Positions 1 through 15,000 of a stretch of 64,000 bases of DNA are shown here, in pieces (the stretch's first letter is position 1; each line of letters starts with the position of its first letter). The notes beneath the pieces were generated by a model that did no database searches, was not told the DNA's origin, and saw nothing but the letters and a program-made list of their open reading frames with translations. The DNA lies in NCBI GenBank assembly GCA_013399015.1, contig VWZX01006105.1:1426001-1490000 (forward strand). Direction: 5' to 3'. This DNA comes from Galbula dea (Eukaryota > Chordata > Aves > Piciformes > Galbulidae). Made by a program: the position numbers and the translations under genes.

Positions 1-84
1 CTCTTCAACCCAGCCTTTTTCATCATCTGAACTCTCAGAACTTTCTGCATCACTTGCTTTTCCTTCTGGTTCTTCCTCCTCTTC
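1..84 (-). CDS. NOL10: NOL10 coding exon 19, truncated by the window edge (residues 533-560)
   Basis: Begins after the acceptor CTACAG with five glutamates, then PEGKASDAESSESSDDEKGW and VEE. The acidic serine runs resemble CK2-type phosphorylation sites common in nucleolar proteins (inference). The exon continues past the left edge. The remaining C-terminus is not in the window. Confidence 0.95.
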
Positions 85-3000
85 CTGTAGACAAAAATAG
101 GATAAAATAAGAAATCATCAACTAATTTTCTCTTCAAACTATTCCTGCAATTAGAGTACGTGACAGCTTTTGCATAGGTACAGTTGAGGAGAACTAGAAT
201 TTGAACAAAAGCAGTAACAGCAAATGAAACAAGATACATTGCAAAACTGTTTCCACCTACATATTTTATGTTACCCAAATTCATTTAGACACCACATTGT
301 TCACATCTAAAAACTAGGGTAACACTATAAATTACACTTCTTGAACTGCCTCCGTCTTCTTTCTAAGTTGAAAAATCTCAATGCTTGAATTGAAGAGAAA
401 AAAAACCTCTATGGATTCTTCCTAATCCTAATGGAAAATATTTTACCTGTTCTTGTGCTTCCAGTTCCTCTAAGATCTTTAGTTTCCTCTTTCTTTTCTC
501 ACTTATTTTGGAAACAAGAGGGTTAAGTAGCCTAAATTCTTCACTCTGCTCATCCACCTGGAAATCTGGATTCTCAAACATGACCTTAAAGCGATCATCT
601 TTGAGAAGGCTAGGCAGATTCTGGAAAAGAAGCAAGGCATGAGTGAATTAAAATTCTGAAACAGACATTGGTAAACTAAGTAATACTTTTTTAATTACAT
701 AAAACTCAAAACCAGCACGTGAAAGCCTGCATTTCATGAAAGCTATATTCCTGTGAGAATCAGCACCTATGAAGTGCTACCTATAGAAAGTCCTCCCCTC
801 CCACATTAACTCATTTTTTCCTTTAGACTTAAAGACTTCACTTAGAATAAAAATGTATTATTTTCAACATCAGGAAGAATTCCTGTTGCTTAAGAGCAAA
901 CCAGGTTGGCTGTTTTGCATAAAAAAAGGCAATTTTATCTTCAGTTTTACAGACAACATCTGTTTTGTCACAGTTACCACCAAAATACCAACAAATGCAA
1001 ATAAGAGGTCTTTCTTTTGCAACTCAGGTACTGATCCTGCATTTAGCAAGCTCCTGGAGTCCTATGAAGCCTGTGTCATTTTCACAGTGATTACCTCACC
1101 ATTTTAAGCTTTTTTATTTTTTTTTTTCTTAAGCCTTTTCTGTGCTGTAGCTACAGTGAAGTCCACCTTAAGGCCACTTGCTACAATAAGTTATTTATGA
1201 GAAGCAGAAACAATGGAATTTTAAATCTGGCCAGATAACAACACCCCTTCCACCTCCAACAACAATCAATACTCTAAGGATTACTACTACTGTGCTCCCA
1301 GTTAGAGAAGTCTCCAAAACAAAAGTTCACCTTCTGTTTCCTTTTTCTAGTAACCTGTTGTTCTTCACCTTCTTCTTCAATCAGTTTGAGTGCAAGCTCT
1401 TTATTGACTTTTGGAAGTTTCTGAAGAGAGGAAAGCAATGAATCAGTAACTTACTCTTTTACACATGCAAAAACCTATATGCTTTACATTCACAAGTGTG
1501 GTGAAGAGAGAATTCTTATTAATTATTTTAACTCTGACTTAAAAGCTCCTTCACCCGTTCCAAGTATTTCTAGGTACTAGTTAAGCAACAGAACTTAGAA
1601 AAAAAATAAGCAGAACTTCTGTATAGTTTTTTTCCTTGTAGATGCATCAGCTTTAGTACTTTAAAAGCAATCATTTCTCCTTGTATGTTGAGCAAATTCA
1701 ATCTAGAAAGCTACTACTTCTGAACACGGTACTATTTTTATGTATCTCTTTCCAAAGTATTACATTTTAATGGCTTAAGTCATTTAGTTTAATGACAGAA
1801 GTAGAAACCACAAGTTTTACCAGTGGGTTATTTGCTCAAGTGGATATGAGAGTTGCTCTTTTACAGTTTGGTACCAATCTCTCTCACCTCTGGGAATCAC
1901 ATACTTGGGAATTTTACAGTTCCATTCAAAAAGTTCTGTAAATTACTTCGTGTCTCTGATGATAAACAGAATGAAATCCTAAGTCATTACACTTATGAGA
2001 TACACTTAAAAATATATTACTCTTTATGAATAGTTCTCCCAGAAGCATGATCATTGTTTCTAGGATTTACCTTTAGTTGAACTCTCTGTGCACGTGTTTC
2101 TTCTATCTTCTGCCTTATTTTCTCTCTTCTGTACTCCTCATAGGCAAAGGGGTTGGCCATCATTTTTGCCTTTGAACAAGGAGGAGGAAGTAAAAAGAAA
2201 ATACCATTAATACAGGGCACAGCCTGTTTGGAGCTAAAAAAAACCCCACAAAACAAACAAAAAATACTGACAAAACCCAAACACATGTATTTTGTTTTTA
2301 AAAGTAAAACCTGACAATTGATTTACCTTATGATAGAGTCTTATGTCCATGAAGAAGCCATGCATATATGCCCGCAGCAATGATGAGCCAATGAGATGAG
2401 CAAGGCCTGAGAAAAAAAGTTACAGAGGACTTCAAAGAGCTTTCACATATAAAGAACTTCTATTCCAAGCTGGCTACTTCACTTAACCTGATTCAAGACA
2501 AACAAACACTGCCAATGCAACACAATCTAACAGTCACGTAATTACATCAAGAATAAGTAAAGCTGCAAAAAAACATCCCTTTGGCCAGCAAGAAATGTTT
2601 CTTCAGAGCAATAAAACCCATTTTCCTTGTCATAACACATCTTACTGTCCACTCTTTTAAAAAAGTGCCCAAATGCACTACATTCCATAAAAGTTTACAA
2701 AGAAAAATTCGAGAGGATCTTTTTGAAAGTCCATAGATGTTTGAAAATCACTTTTTTAGTGTGTTGTAGAGATGGTTTTAATTAAAGAGTTTTGCCTTGG
2801 GTCACTCACTTTGAAGAATCAACATGCTGTAAAAAAAAAAATACTGTACCACATCATGTCATAAAACTGTCACTCTGGGTCCTAACCTAAGTAAGAATGA
2901 AAATACTTAAGACTTCTCTGATTTTTCTTCCATGCATCTTCACAAAATTCTACAACTGAGAAAAGGAAAAGCTTTCTCTGGAAAAATATCCTCTACAGAC

Positions 3001-6000
3001 CCCAAATCTTCAGAAATTTAGAATTAACAAAATTCTTCTGGAACTAAATGGCAAAAAAAAAGAAGTGAGAAACCACTGTGCATCTCAGAAAGCAAAGTTG
3101 TCTCTAACACTTTTTAAAACTTTTTCCAGGAAACAGCCTGGAAATGTATGTAAATGAATGTACTCTAGCTAATGGCTAGCAATACAAACAAACCCTGACC
3201 TATGAAATATAAAATATCCATAAGCTGGTTCTTGATTTGAAACCTTACATTTATGGGAAAATGAATTTGACTAAGTTACAGTGAATTTAAAGCAGAGTAA
3301 GTATTCCCAGTCAAGTCTCTGTGTGCGTAATACCACATTGCCTTATTCCCTTATGCAGGCTACCTTCAGATCTTCTACTGTAGAACTCTTAATACTGAAG
3401 ATGCAGGTGCTTTGGATGACTTCCTACCCCTCTATGGCCTCCATATTCAGAGGTAAATTAATGAAATGAAACTGGGGCAAAACACTGCAATCAAAACACG
3501 TAAGGGAGAGAAAAACGACTAGCTATCTTGGGAAAAGCATGCTTACCTTCTCTGGTGTACAATTTTCAGCATTTGAATGCCTTGAAACTGTGTTTCTACT
3601 AGTCCTAGAATGATTTTTATTTTCTGGAGATTATTACATTCAAATAGGGTAGCTTTTGGCAGATTTTTCTGTGAGCTCCAACATACTATTTCAGCACCTC
3701 GAAAGCATTTTGAAAACGAAACCAATCTCTCTCCCTGTGCCTTCTATTTGGTGTCTGAGAACATACACAACAGATTCCTAGCCATATTACATCTGCAAAA
3801 ATTAATCATATTTTTTTGGATAAAAGTCTGAGAAACAAATTTCTACTATTGCATAAAGCCATTAGCCTCTTGTATTAATAACCAAGAAGACTGGAGGAAA
3901 CTACTAACAGAATTTCAAACAATCCTCACACATGACATTGGAATTACAAAAACTGAACAAAGATGATAGCTAAAGAGGATATTCAACTGTTTTACCTAAA
4001 TTTTCAAGGTCTTTTCTGGTAACAAATTTGTAATCATCATAAACTGTACTCTCCGGATTCTCTTCCAGTTCTTCAGTCAAGTTGTCCAAGAAGGAACACC
4101 ACTTTGGGGCAGGTCCTAAAACCTGTGGGTAGTACAGAAAGTTACAACATTGTACGTTCTTAGAGAAAAAAACAAACAACAAAAAACCCAAATGCAGTTA
4201 GGCTCTTGGCTATTGTGCTGCTATGGAGTAACAAATTAATTACTCTGAAATCAAACAGACTGTAAGGGCAACAACAGTTACAAGAACACTATTAAACCTA
4301 TTGCTTGAATTACCAGTAAGTAGTACTACAGATTATTTAAGTGTTATTTTAATTTAGGTCATTTGCTTGAGACCAACAATCTAGTGACTTCAAGTTCAAA
4401 TCTTTTAAGTGGCCTCAGTCTAATTAATTTATTAAAAGCTCAAAGCCAAACATTATAGAGAAAATTATGAACTGTTGGATCTTGAACTCATTAGGTTCAC
4501 TATGCAATCATGTTAAATCCTATTCTGCCCTATTTATTTTAATTAAAACACTATAGGTATATTTCATGTATTTCTAGTCAAGGATAACACCAGACTTTAT
4601 GAACAGATAATGGGAAATACTTAAAAACTTGCATATTTTCACCATGAGGCAAAAGATTAATTTGAACAATATTACGTTGCTATACCAATGTATTTTTCCA
4701 CATAAGCTTTCTCTAATTCCCCAAGTTAACCATTAGCTCCCTTCACTTTTCCCTGCTGCTGTTCTGATTGGAAGTCCTCTCTACACTCATGCATGCAGCC
4801 ACACGCAACTGTTCCAGTACTATTATTCTAGAAGGCAAGTTAGCTGAATGGAAAAACCCAACACTACATTTTTTCTCTCTAGAGCAAGTCAGCTGACATT
4901 TTAGAACATAAAGTGGCCAGTTAACTCCTAGAATGGGACTTTTAATGAGGCTTCTGAGTTGTTTGTCAAAAATTCACATTAAAAAACTCAGCAGGCAACA
5001 TGACCATAGGAACAGTTGTAATTCAACAACATTAAGATCCTATTTGATTATGGATACAAGTGATTTTATATATATAAAATCAATATAGTTTGTTTTAACA
5101 TGATAGTATTATAACACTGAGATAATGCTGTTCATTTAAAAAAGTCATTCAACAAGTCGTCTTTTGAAGACAATTACACACAAAATATTGCAAAACATTG
5201 TATTCTAAACCGCAATCTTGCTCTAATATTCTAGACTTTAACACTCTGGTGATAATATTGTATTCTAGATGACTACTGTCTCTATCAAATATGATTTACC
5301 TTCATAACATTCTAGGCCTCATGGAGAACCAAAACATGCCAAATGAAAATCTGCACTTTTTTTACCATCCTGTATATTTTATTTCAACTACCAACATCTT
5401 CCAAGGAAAGACCTACAACATCACTAGCAGGAAATACTCAACCTACAGAATCACAGAATAATCATGGCTGGAAAAGACCTTCAAGATCACCAAGTCCAAC
5501 CGATAGTCCACCAACACCTACCCAATGAATTAACCAAATCCCTGTGCCTGCTCCGGTAATACTCATTTAAACACTGTCTAACATTCAGATTAATTTCTTG
5601 CCAACACTGCAGCAGCTTTTGTCTCCATCTAGATTTTAAATTTTCCTGTTATTTTCCCCAAGCCCACTTCTTCAAATCTAAATGTCAAACTTTCACGTTA
5701 ATAAGAAAGCAGACCAAATACTTAAACGTATCACTGGGTTTCATGCCATTCCAGAAAACAGTTGTATGTGCTTCTTTACTGAACTACCAAAGTATGACTG
5801 GAGTGGAGGAATCTTCTCTAAAGTTTACCTATAGTTTTGTTTTAAATTAAACCATTTGTCTGTCTTTTAAAGAGAAGTTGCTTACTAAACAAAATTTCTC
5901 TTTTAATAAAATTTAAGTACAAATTTCTCTCGAAGATTATTAGAAATGAGACTAGAAAACTCTTGACTCACATCCATTCCCATTAAATAAAAAGTTCCCC

Positions 6001-9000
6001 TTCATTCCATCTTGCTGACACATTATGTAAAGATCTCTATCACTTCAAGAAACCTTTTTCATCACTTCCAAGTCTACAACACTACATGCTCAAGCCTTAC
6101 AAAGCACACATTACTCATTAGAACTGATGCCACTCCATCCACTTAGGGTAATCCCCCAATAGGAACTTGACTGGTGTAAATCTTTGAATGAATAACAAAG
6201 GCAGAAATCTCACAAGTAAGGAAAAACAGTTTATCTGCTCTTCAGCTGTAGCTCCACTCACTGTTCCCAGTATCCTTGTACTCAAAACCTGATATTGAGA
6301 GTAAAACCTTTTGTGGTGCATAATCTGTGCCATGAAACACAACGCCAAAAGACCCAATTAATTCATTATAATCTGTTGAGTGAGCTGGATGATCAGATCA
6401 CAGAAAACAAGGGGGAGGAAATGAGATAATTAACGGAAAAAAACAGTGGCAGAATACCAGGAAAAAATAGAAAGTCCAACCATTATTCAAATTTCACATG
6501 TAAACTGACAAAAGGAAAACCCTACAGAGATGTCTGCATATGTTTTATTGCCTTATTTCCCTCTCTCCCACCTTACTGAAACCACTTGCCTACCTATTCT
6601 AGGACACTTTTAAGAGCTTCATTTTGTGTAGTAAAATGCTACATTTTTTAAAGCTTAGGAAGAAATCTGAAAATAGAAAAGGCAAACAATACCAGCCACA
6701 ATGACAAAACAAATAAGAAACATCCTTCTCTTGCAGTAGTAATTCTTCAGAGAATTGCCAGTGTACTTTAACTGCAGAGTTTAATGCTCCTCTGTCATCC
6801 ACTGTCAACCAACAGACAAGCCAGGATGATGCTGAGAGCACTTTGAAACAGGGGGCTCTGCCACTTCTGTGCCCAGGTACAAATGCAACAGTTGAGAGGG
6901 CTGGTGCACACTGGGACACCAAGGATGAGGAGAGTAGGTGAAGAAACCCACCAGTTAAAGGGTTTCCATACAGCAGGCATGCAGCAGGACAGACGGGACC
7001 CCTTGGAGCTCCTGCCACCTAGCACCATCTCAGCCTGGTGTGCAATCCCCACCAACACCAGAAGAACAGTCAGAAACCTGTGGAGTCTGGGCAGGCTCAT
7101 TACTATACTTGGGTATGTAAAATCCTACCACATCTAAGGGAGGAAAAATACACTGGAATTGACATCAAGAATACAAAGATGTTACTGAGGTAGGTAATCA
7201 CATGCAACTAAACTGACAGATCTCATTTTTACAATATATATGACAGACCAAATAGGTTTCTCCACAAGTTTAAGAAAGGTACACACAGCTAATGGGAAAA
7301 TCATTATTAAATCATAGAATCACAGAATATTAGGAGTTGGAAGGGACCTCGAAAGATCATCTAGTCCAACCCCCCTGCCACAGCAGGATTCCCTAGACCA
7401 GGTCACACAGAAGCGCATCCAGACAGGTTTTGAGCACACTTGGCTTTTACTCAAAAATTTCTTTGATAGGAAAACCAGGCATCATCATCACCAACAGTGC
7501 CTGAACCAGGATTTTTGCTATTTTATTGTTAGCAAAGTATCTGTTTGAAGGTTTCAGAGACCAATTCTACATGAATGAACTAAACAGTTGCTCTTCTCAG
7601 AGAGGCAAAACAGGTTCCATAATTGAACATACTGAAAAACAGGTAAGTGGCTGGAAGATTTCATACATGATAAACTTTTTAGGTGTAAATAATATGACAA
7701 AATATACTAAGGCTCAACCAGCAGAAATTCCTCCCAACCTTCACTGATGTATTTTAAGCAATCAAAAATATGAAAAAATATTAACAGACAGCACAAATCA
7801 GATTTGAAAATAATTAACTAGAATTCACAAAGTTTACATTGCCTGAATTCCCTCCAGAAGAATAAGTTAATATATGTGGACATCACTCAACAAACCACTT
7901 CCAGAGGCTTTGGAAAGCAGAAGTACTAGCTGCTGTGGCCGTACAAGACAGCAACATGCAGTTTCACAAAAACTGCAGTTTCACAAAACACATCACATCA
8001 CTGCTCTTTCATAATGTATTTTGGAAGCAGAACCTTCTCTCAGAAAAATCTTCCAACTGTTTGTCATGGTACTTTCTATGGATTTTAAGTTAGATCTTTA
8101 CCAGGTAGCAAAAACGTACTAGTTAAACCATTCACCGCCATACTACTGGAATAATGCTGATTACAACAAAAATTGCTTATTTTTAAGTCCTTCAACAGAG
8201 CTCTGGTTACAGTGTATTGTGGAAAATTACAAAGATAAGAGCACTATCCTATTAAATAATTTCAGTAATGACAGCCACATACAGCAGGAAAATGCCAATG
8301 CTAAACTGTCACACAAGAAGGTTCAAAACCTCTCAGGGCAAAAAACTCTGAAAATGAAGGTGCTGGAAACTGTATGAAATACATAGATGAAGAGAACAGA
8401 ATAGGAAAAAATTATACCAACTGATTGTAAGACATTAAAATAGTCACATAAGGCCACTGTATTAGTATAGGATAGGAATGATGGTGCAGTAGAGATGTCT
8501 TGTGCAACTCCATGTTCAGGCAACCATATTCAGGATATGCAAATGCAGATTGTAGCAAGTACAATGAAAGTCTGCTAGGATGAATTCTGAAACAGTAATG
8601 CTTGCACAAGAATAATTACATGCAAAGTTATCACAATGACACTGTAAATTAGAGAAGTCAGCTAAGAGGAATGTGACTATTGAAAAGCCTTGTAATGGAG
8701 ATCATGAGGAAGAAAATTAATTTTCAGATGAAATGCAGCATATTCATGGAAAATATTATACAATCTGATTGCTTGTGATAAGATGGGTCTGCACACCATG
8801 ATCCAAGGAAATCCCTCCATTTCTCTGTTCCTACCTAAAAAGAAAATCAATCCAAACTTAAAGCACTTGAAAAGAGACTCTTTTCTAACTTCTTTAAATA
8901 TATTTTATACATACAACTCAATGACCTGATGTACATATTTACCTGTAAGAGACAAAAATAATTCTTTGGAGGAGACAAAGAATGTGGATAATAATGAAAT

Positions 9001-12000
9001 GTAGTATTTTTTAAAATCAAATGGCACAATATAAAGCATTTTAAACTTTTAGCATTACATTTGCTGGAGAAAAATACACATCTATGCATACATATTCTCA
9101 GCTTTTATCACTCCATTTAAGAGCAGAAGGAGATTACAGGAGGTCTAATGAGGAAGGAGATAAAAAAATGGGTGATCCCCAGGGTGTGGGCAGTGATTGA
9201 AATGTGCAATTGTATTTTAAACATAATTAGCTCCCTAATTGCGTAGCCAAGTTTAATTAATGCAATTACATGAGTAATTAATTACTATTCATTTTAAGAG
9301 TACTATTTTCAATGTTTTGTTCTCTAGTTTTTAAGAATTAGATCTCAATATGTAGTAACTTTGAAAAGTTTCCATCTATAAGCACTGAATAGGCAAGAGA
9401 AGGAAGACCTTGTTATACACCTCATTAACAGTCAAGGTTACATCAACTACAATTGGTAACTCTCAAAAATGAGATGGATTATTTCTAGCTCACAGACATG
9501 AAAAGCTATTGCTCTCCATTCTTGCTTCTGTGCTTTTGGGCTTCAGTCATACCCAGCCCAAGAGCTTCAGAGAGCCCAGGAGATTAACTTGCATTAGAAA
9601 AGAACCACAGGATCACATTACCTTGTTACATTTCTAAATACAATGTTTCCATTAGCAACCAACCAGCTCCAAACAATCGGTGATTTTGAATTTCATTCTG
9701 ACATTCTAATCTACTTTCTCCTTATAAACATTCTACAATCAACTCCAACTGCACACTTAACTTCACAAGTAATTGCATTTAATGTACTAAATAAAATTCT
9801 TTAATTCTCTGAGTTAAATGGGCTTTGGGAATAAACTCCCAACAAATCTCCCATGTATTCTCCTTGGTAATTTCATGCTTTCATTCACCCTACATCATAC
9901 GATGTAGATTTGACGCTTTCATGGCCCCCAAGTAGCTCACTGGAGTATAGCTATGACCAAAAGAGACTGAACAGCACATCTTTCCTTTTCACCATACTGA
10001 CAACAGTACTGCATTTGGTTTTCAGCCCACATGCTCATAAATTTCATTGAACTATACAATGAATTGGCTCTTTCTCTCACCATAACTCCAGCACATCCAG
10101 ACATTTTTGGCAGATTCATTAATCTGAGAGGTTGGTTTTCCTACCTTTCAGTATGGAAGCTGCCAAATCAACCATTTGGAGGTTTTACTCCTTAGAGAGC
10201 ATGTTAGAGGAAATGTTGCTTTTAAGATCTTCCCAGTGTTAAACAAAAACTGCTGCAGGAACTTGCACATATCTTCTAGGAATGAGATAGTAAATCTTTC
10301 TGCCCTGGTAGTTATCAGATTAAGTACTGCCTTTTCTACTCCTAAAACATTTGGTTCTATAGTGGGTTGTTGGAGGTTTATTTGGTTGAGTTTTCTTGCT
10401 TGTGGGGATTTTTTTTGTTTGTCTGTTTGTGGGGGTTTTGTTGTTGTTTCGTTGGTTTGGCTTGATTTTTAATCTTATATTCTGTGACCTGACCAGTACT
10501 ACAGTCAGATAACCAGTCACAGGTCTGATCTCATTTTGAGTGTCTTCTTGGTGAAGCCACCATCTCTAGAAAAAGGCAACTGTACTGTTGCTCAAAGCAG
10601 GGAAGAAATTGCCCTCAATGACAGCAATAGCAAATATTTTTTCAGCAAAGAAAGTTCCTCCTTAAAATTGTGAATAAGCTTAACAGAATAGTTCTCACCC
10701 TCACAAGACAGGAAGAAAAGGCAACACTTCCCACAAGTCATCTGCAATTTACCAGCCATGGCATTAGGAGTAAGGAGTCTGCTGCTTTCACCATATTTGA
10801 AAGCATTCACGTATTTGATCTCTCAGGTTTGTAGCAATTTTAAATGCTAACAACTTTGTAACAATTTTTGTACAAAACACTTGTAACTCACATCACATTC
10901 GATTCATTACTGAGTGCAGCACAGTAAGCCACAAAGTACTTGCCTTTGTTTTCAAATATAATAAAGACTCAGTTGAAATGATCATAAAGAAAATTCTTAT
11001 GCTTTGTCTTTTCTGATCCAAAAGCTAAAAGACACTAATTCTTACTACATGCTGTCAGACCATAGTATAATACAAAAATTCATTACAGCAATTAGATCTT
11101 TTCGTTGTCTGCCACTGCTTCTCTCTTCCTTAAGTGAAGCTGAACTGCATCTTTAAATTCTCAGAAAACAGGTGAAACACAGATGGCCCAAAGGAAGGAA
11201 AAAGTGCAACTTAAAAAAAAAATCTTCTAGTTACTCAAGGTTTAAATTCTCTACCACTTGAAAAGAGGAGCACAGTTCTCCCTCAAAACTTGTCCTCTTA
11301 AAATAGTATCTCACGAATAGAGGGTCCCATACTACCAGTTGCCCAAGAAACAAGTCACAACACTAAAAATCCTGAGTCTAACTAGCAGAGCAATCACCTG
11401 ATATAATTCAGTAAAACTGCTTTTAGGAGTTTTTGCCTTTGCTCTATGAAGGATATGATATAAACTATAAGGAAGTATGAACTCAACAGTATGCTGCTCT
11501 CTATTAAAAAATAAATGAAGTCTTTCCTACCATACTATCACCCAAACCAGCAGTAAACAGGGATAATACATATTCATCACCTATACATTATGTTGAACTA
11601 TTACATCATGAGCATCAAAAACTATCTGAAATGAGTTTTACAGGAAGATCAAAAATTGTTTCCTGATTATCACACGTTGGTGCTTTCCTTCTATATCTGT
11701 GTGTTAAGTGGCACAGTGTCTCTCAGTCAGTGAATGGGAAATGAAGGATATCCTTTGTTGGGAATAAGCCCAGCATGTTATTTTTCAATTTGAAAGCGTT
11801 TAGGTTAAAAGTAGGAAGCTCACATTTCTGTTTGTGAAGATAAACAACTTTTTTCCTATGCTTGTAAATACTGTGAGATAGGTAATGGATCATTCACCAG
11901 GCATTCATTTTGTATTGTTTGCACAATTTTCTGTGTAAAGGATTAGACTGCTCTGGATGGAAAACACAGTTATAAATAAGACTGATATATCAGAACTCAG

Positions 12001-15000
12001 AAATAGGTTAAAGGCCAAAGATGCACTCAAGTGTCTTTGTATTAAGTTTTGTTCTTTTAGCACTTGGCAGCCCCAAAGCACAACTGTAATATGGTACTTC
12101 ATAACAATCCTGCTTTCCAGTCATATCACAGTTGACAAAATGAGCAAACTAAGGTTAAGACCAGTATTTCCCATTCTATGTTGTATCTACTGTATTTTTA
12201 TTTTATAACACTGTTCCCAGGGAAGGAAATTTTTTATATACTATATATTATTTCAGAATTAAAAAAAATCTTAGTACAAAATTCAGGTTTAATTGCTGCT
12301 TTTCACTTTGCCCAAAACTTGTTAGGTAAGGGCTGTAATTGAAGGAGATGAACAACTGCCTTCTAAAAAATACAGTCTCATCATATGATCTTCAGGAAAA
12401 CAGTTGAGGCAGCATTAATCCAGAATGACTGGATTACTGACAATCAGAAGACATAAAAACATCCTATAAGAAATTAAAATCTCCAATCTAGTCTTAATCT
12501 GCTCTATTAGTGTCAAAATGCCAGCCACAAATATAAAAAGAATTGCATCACTTCTTTCATAGCCCTGTAGAAGCCAAAAATCAGCTCAGAAGATCCTGCT
12601 GTAACTCCAACGGCACCCACAAACCATTTGAGCGACAGTTGACTATACAGAACATTGGCCTTCAGGGCATGAAGTACAAAGTGTGGATAGGTGGGTTCTT
12701 TTCTAATTGTATCTCCATGATACAAAAACACAATAGAGAAAAAAGACAATCTGAAGATCCCAAAATGATGAAAGAATGAGAAACTAAGTCTTGGAGTGAC
12801 AGAATTGTTCTGAAAGGCTACAACCATAGAGGCAAGTGTGCAACGTGCCACACATGAGAAACCTCCCTCATCTTTTAAAGTGAAAAACAACAGACCATTA
12901 AGGATAGGTACCTGATGATCACAAACCCCTGTAAAGAACTATTTTCTGTCACCAGATTGACAGAAAATACTAGCCTATTTCAGATAAATCTTCTTCTGTC
13001 TCTAAGTGAAGTGAACACAACTCTTTGGCCAATTCAGTCACAAGTAGGTCTAAAAGGAGCTAACCTGGAAGCACACAATCAAACCAAAGCATGTTCACCT
13101 CTAATTCACAATCCAGAACTATTCCAAACTAGTATCAGGAAAGAAATAAAAGGGGTAAACTAAGGTTTTAAAAACCTGCCTTCACTTGTATTTCCTTCAG
13201 TACAAGACTCCCTCTACAGATTTGTTTCATCAAATATCCAGTGCATTAAACGAAAACATAGAAGCTAGTAGAATTTGGTGCCTTGACCTGTGATTATGTT
13301 ATTTCAGGATTAACTACTAAGGAAAAAAGTACCTTTTCTATAGTCTTCCTAAAACATTTTCCCTAAACCTAAGAAACAAACATACATATTTTTAAAAATT
13401 AGCATTTTAGAGGTATATTCGAAACAAAAAGATGGTGATAAAGAGTAACGAAATGGGCAAGTAGAGGACCTAAAGAAACCTGAGAAACAAAATACCTTAA
13501 AATAGCATGCATCAAAGGAAAGTACTAGGAATGGCTGGTTTAGCTGAAAAGACCCAGTTTGAAGAGAACAAAATTCACAAATACTTCTTGCAAGCAAGAG
13601 ATCCACATATCCAAAGTGAGTATTGTATTAGAAACCAGACCCATTATAAAGATATTCTTGGAGAAACTGAATCATTGAACAGGCAAGGAATACTTGCCCT
13701 TGAAACATTTCCAGTTTATAACTCCAACAATCCTGAACTAGGAGAACACTAGGATATCAGATGATTTTCCAAAACCACCTGAAAATAAGCCAGAGACGCT
13801 CCAGGATTTATTTTTTCTTAAAGAGCTTAATATCTTCTCTACACCAAAAGTACATTGCTTCCAGCCTCAAGAGGGAGTTTTCTGCCAAGACTGCAGGAAA
13901 GTAAAAAAATCCAGAACACGGAATATTACACAATTAATTACATGCTTAATTGCTCTCTTCTTTTAACAGACTAATGAACAGAGCAAGTTTCAGTTTCAGA
14001 ATATATATGGAGCCCAAAGTTTCAAGTCCAGTAAAGGATACTGGACTGATCTGAAGTGTCTGTGCTAAGATCAAACACGTTCATGCAACCAGTAGTGAAC
14101 ACTCAGAATAAGTAACTCCTATGACCCTTGCTTTCCACCTAGAGCATCCAGGAGCTAACATGTAGGAGTTTTTCTGTACAACCTGGAAAGTAAAGGCCAT
14201 GGTCAATTAAGCTTAAAAGAATGTGGCTCATCTTTGATTCCGGGCCAGTGGACCACCATGTGTCAGTGGAGCTTCTTCCTCTCTTCATTTCTTTGGCCAG
14301 GACCTAGTTGCACTATTGACTCAACTTACATTTCTGAGTCAGTAGTCTGAAAAGTATCCCAAGGCACACACAACTTTCATTTCAACCTTCCCAAGGCACA
14401 CATCAAAGTGATGTACTAGGAAGCCAGCTGGCAAGAAGTTCCAAATGTTTGCATAAACTGCAAGTTAACTAATAAACTATTGGCAAACAGCCTAATTCCA
14501 GTCAGAGGCACTTACTCTCATTAAAGCCTAACAAAATAAAACAAAAACAAAGTCTCCCCAAGCGAAGCCACTCAAGATGTTACCTATGTAAAACAAACAT
14601 TTCATTTTAATGGTCACGATTCAATTTGGCTTTTACTTACTTACTCTCTGCACAAGGCATATCTTTGTCATTTAAAAGCCTGTCCTTTCTAGTAAACCAA
14701 AAAATCACTTTCTTTTCCATCTACTAACACCTTTGCATGCAAAAGAAATCATTGCAGTGATTTTTTTCAAGGAACACAATTCTTTCAGCTGTTGCTAGTC
14801 TCAAATGGCTTTCCTGTGTTATTGAAAACCCTGCAGGAAAAGCTGATGCATTCTATTCCATTTACAGACAACAGTATGATACCCATTGTCAAATCTCTTA
14901 TAAACCTAAAGTTCAAGAGACAGTCATTTTTTGGTTTTGCAAAGGAAATTTAGCTTTGGCATCAACAATGGAGAGAATGGGCACACGTACACAGATAATA

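Noticed and set aside
6599..7018. 139-codon open frame on the minus strand in NOL10 intron 13, partly overlapped by open frames on both strands
   Set aside because: No recognisable family or domain, no splice context, and comparable open frames on both strands of the same GC-richer patch. Treated as chance.
7476..7500. TGATGATGATG on the minus strand, considered as a snoRNA C box
   Set aside because: No matching D box or terminal stem at the proper spacing, and no guide-like structure. No intronic snoRNA could be supported in either gene.
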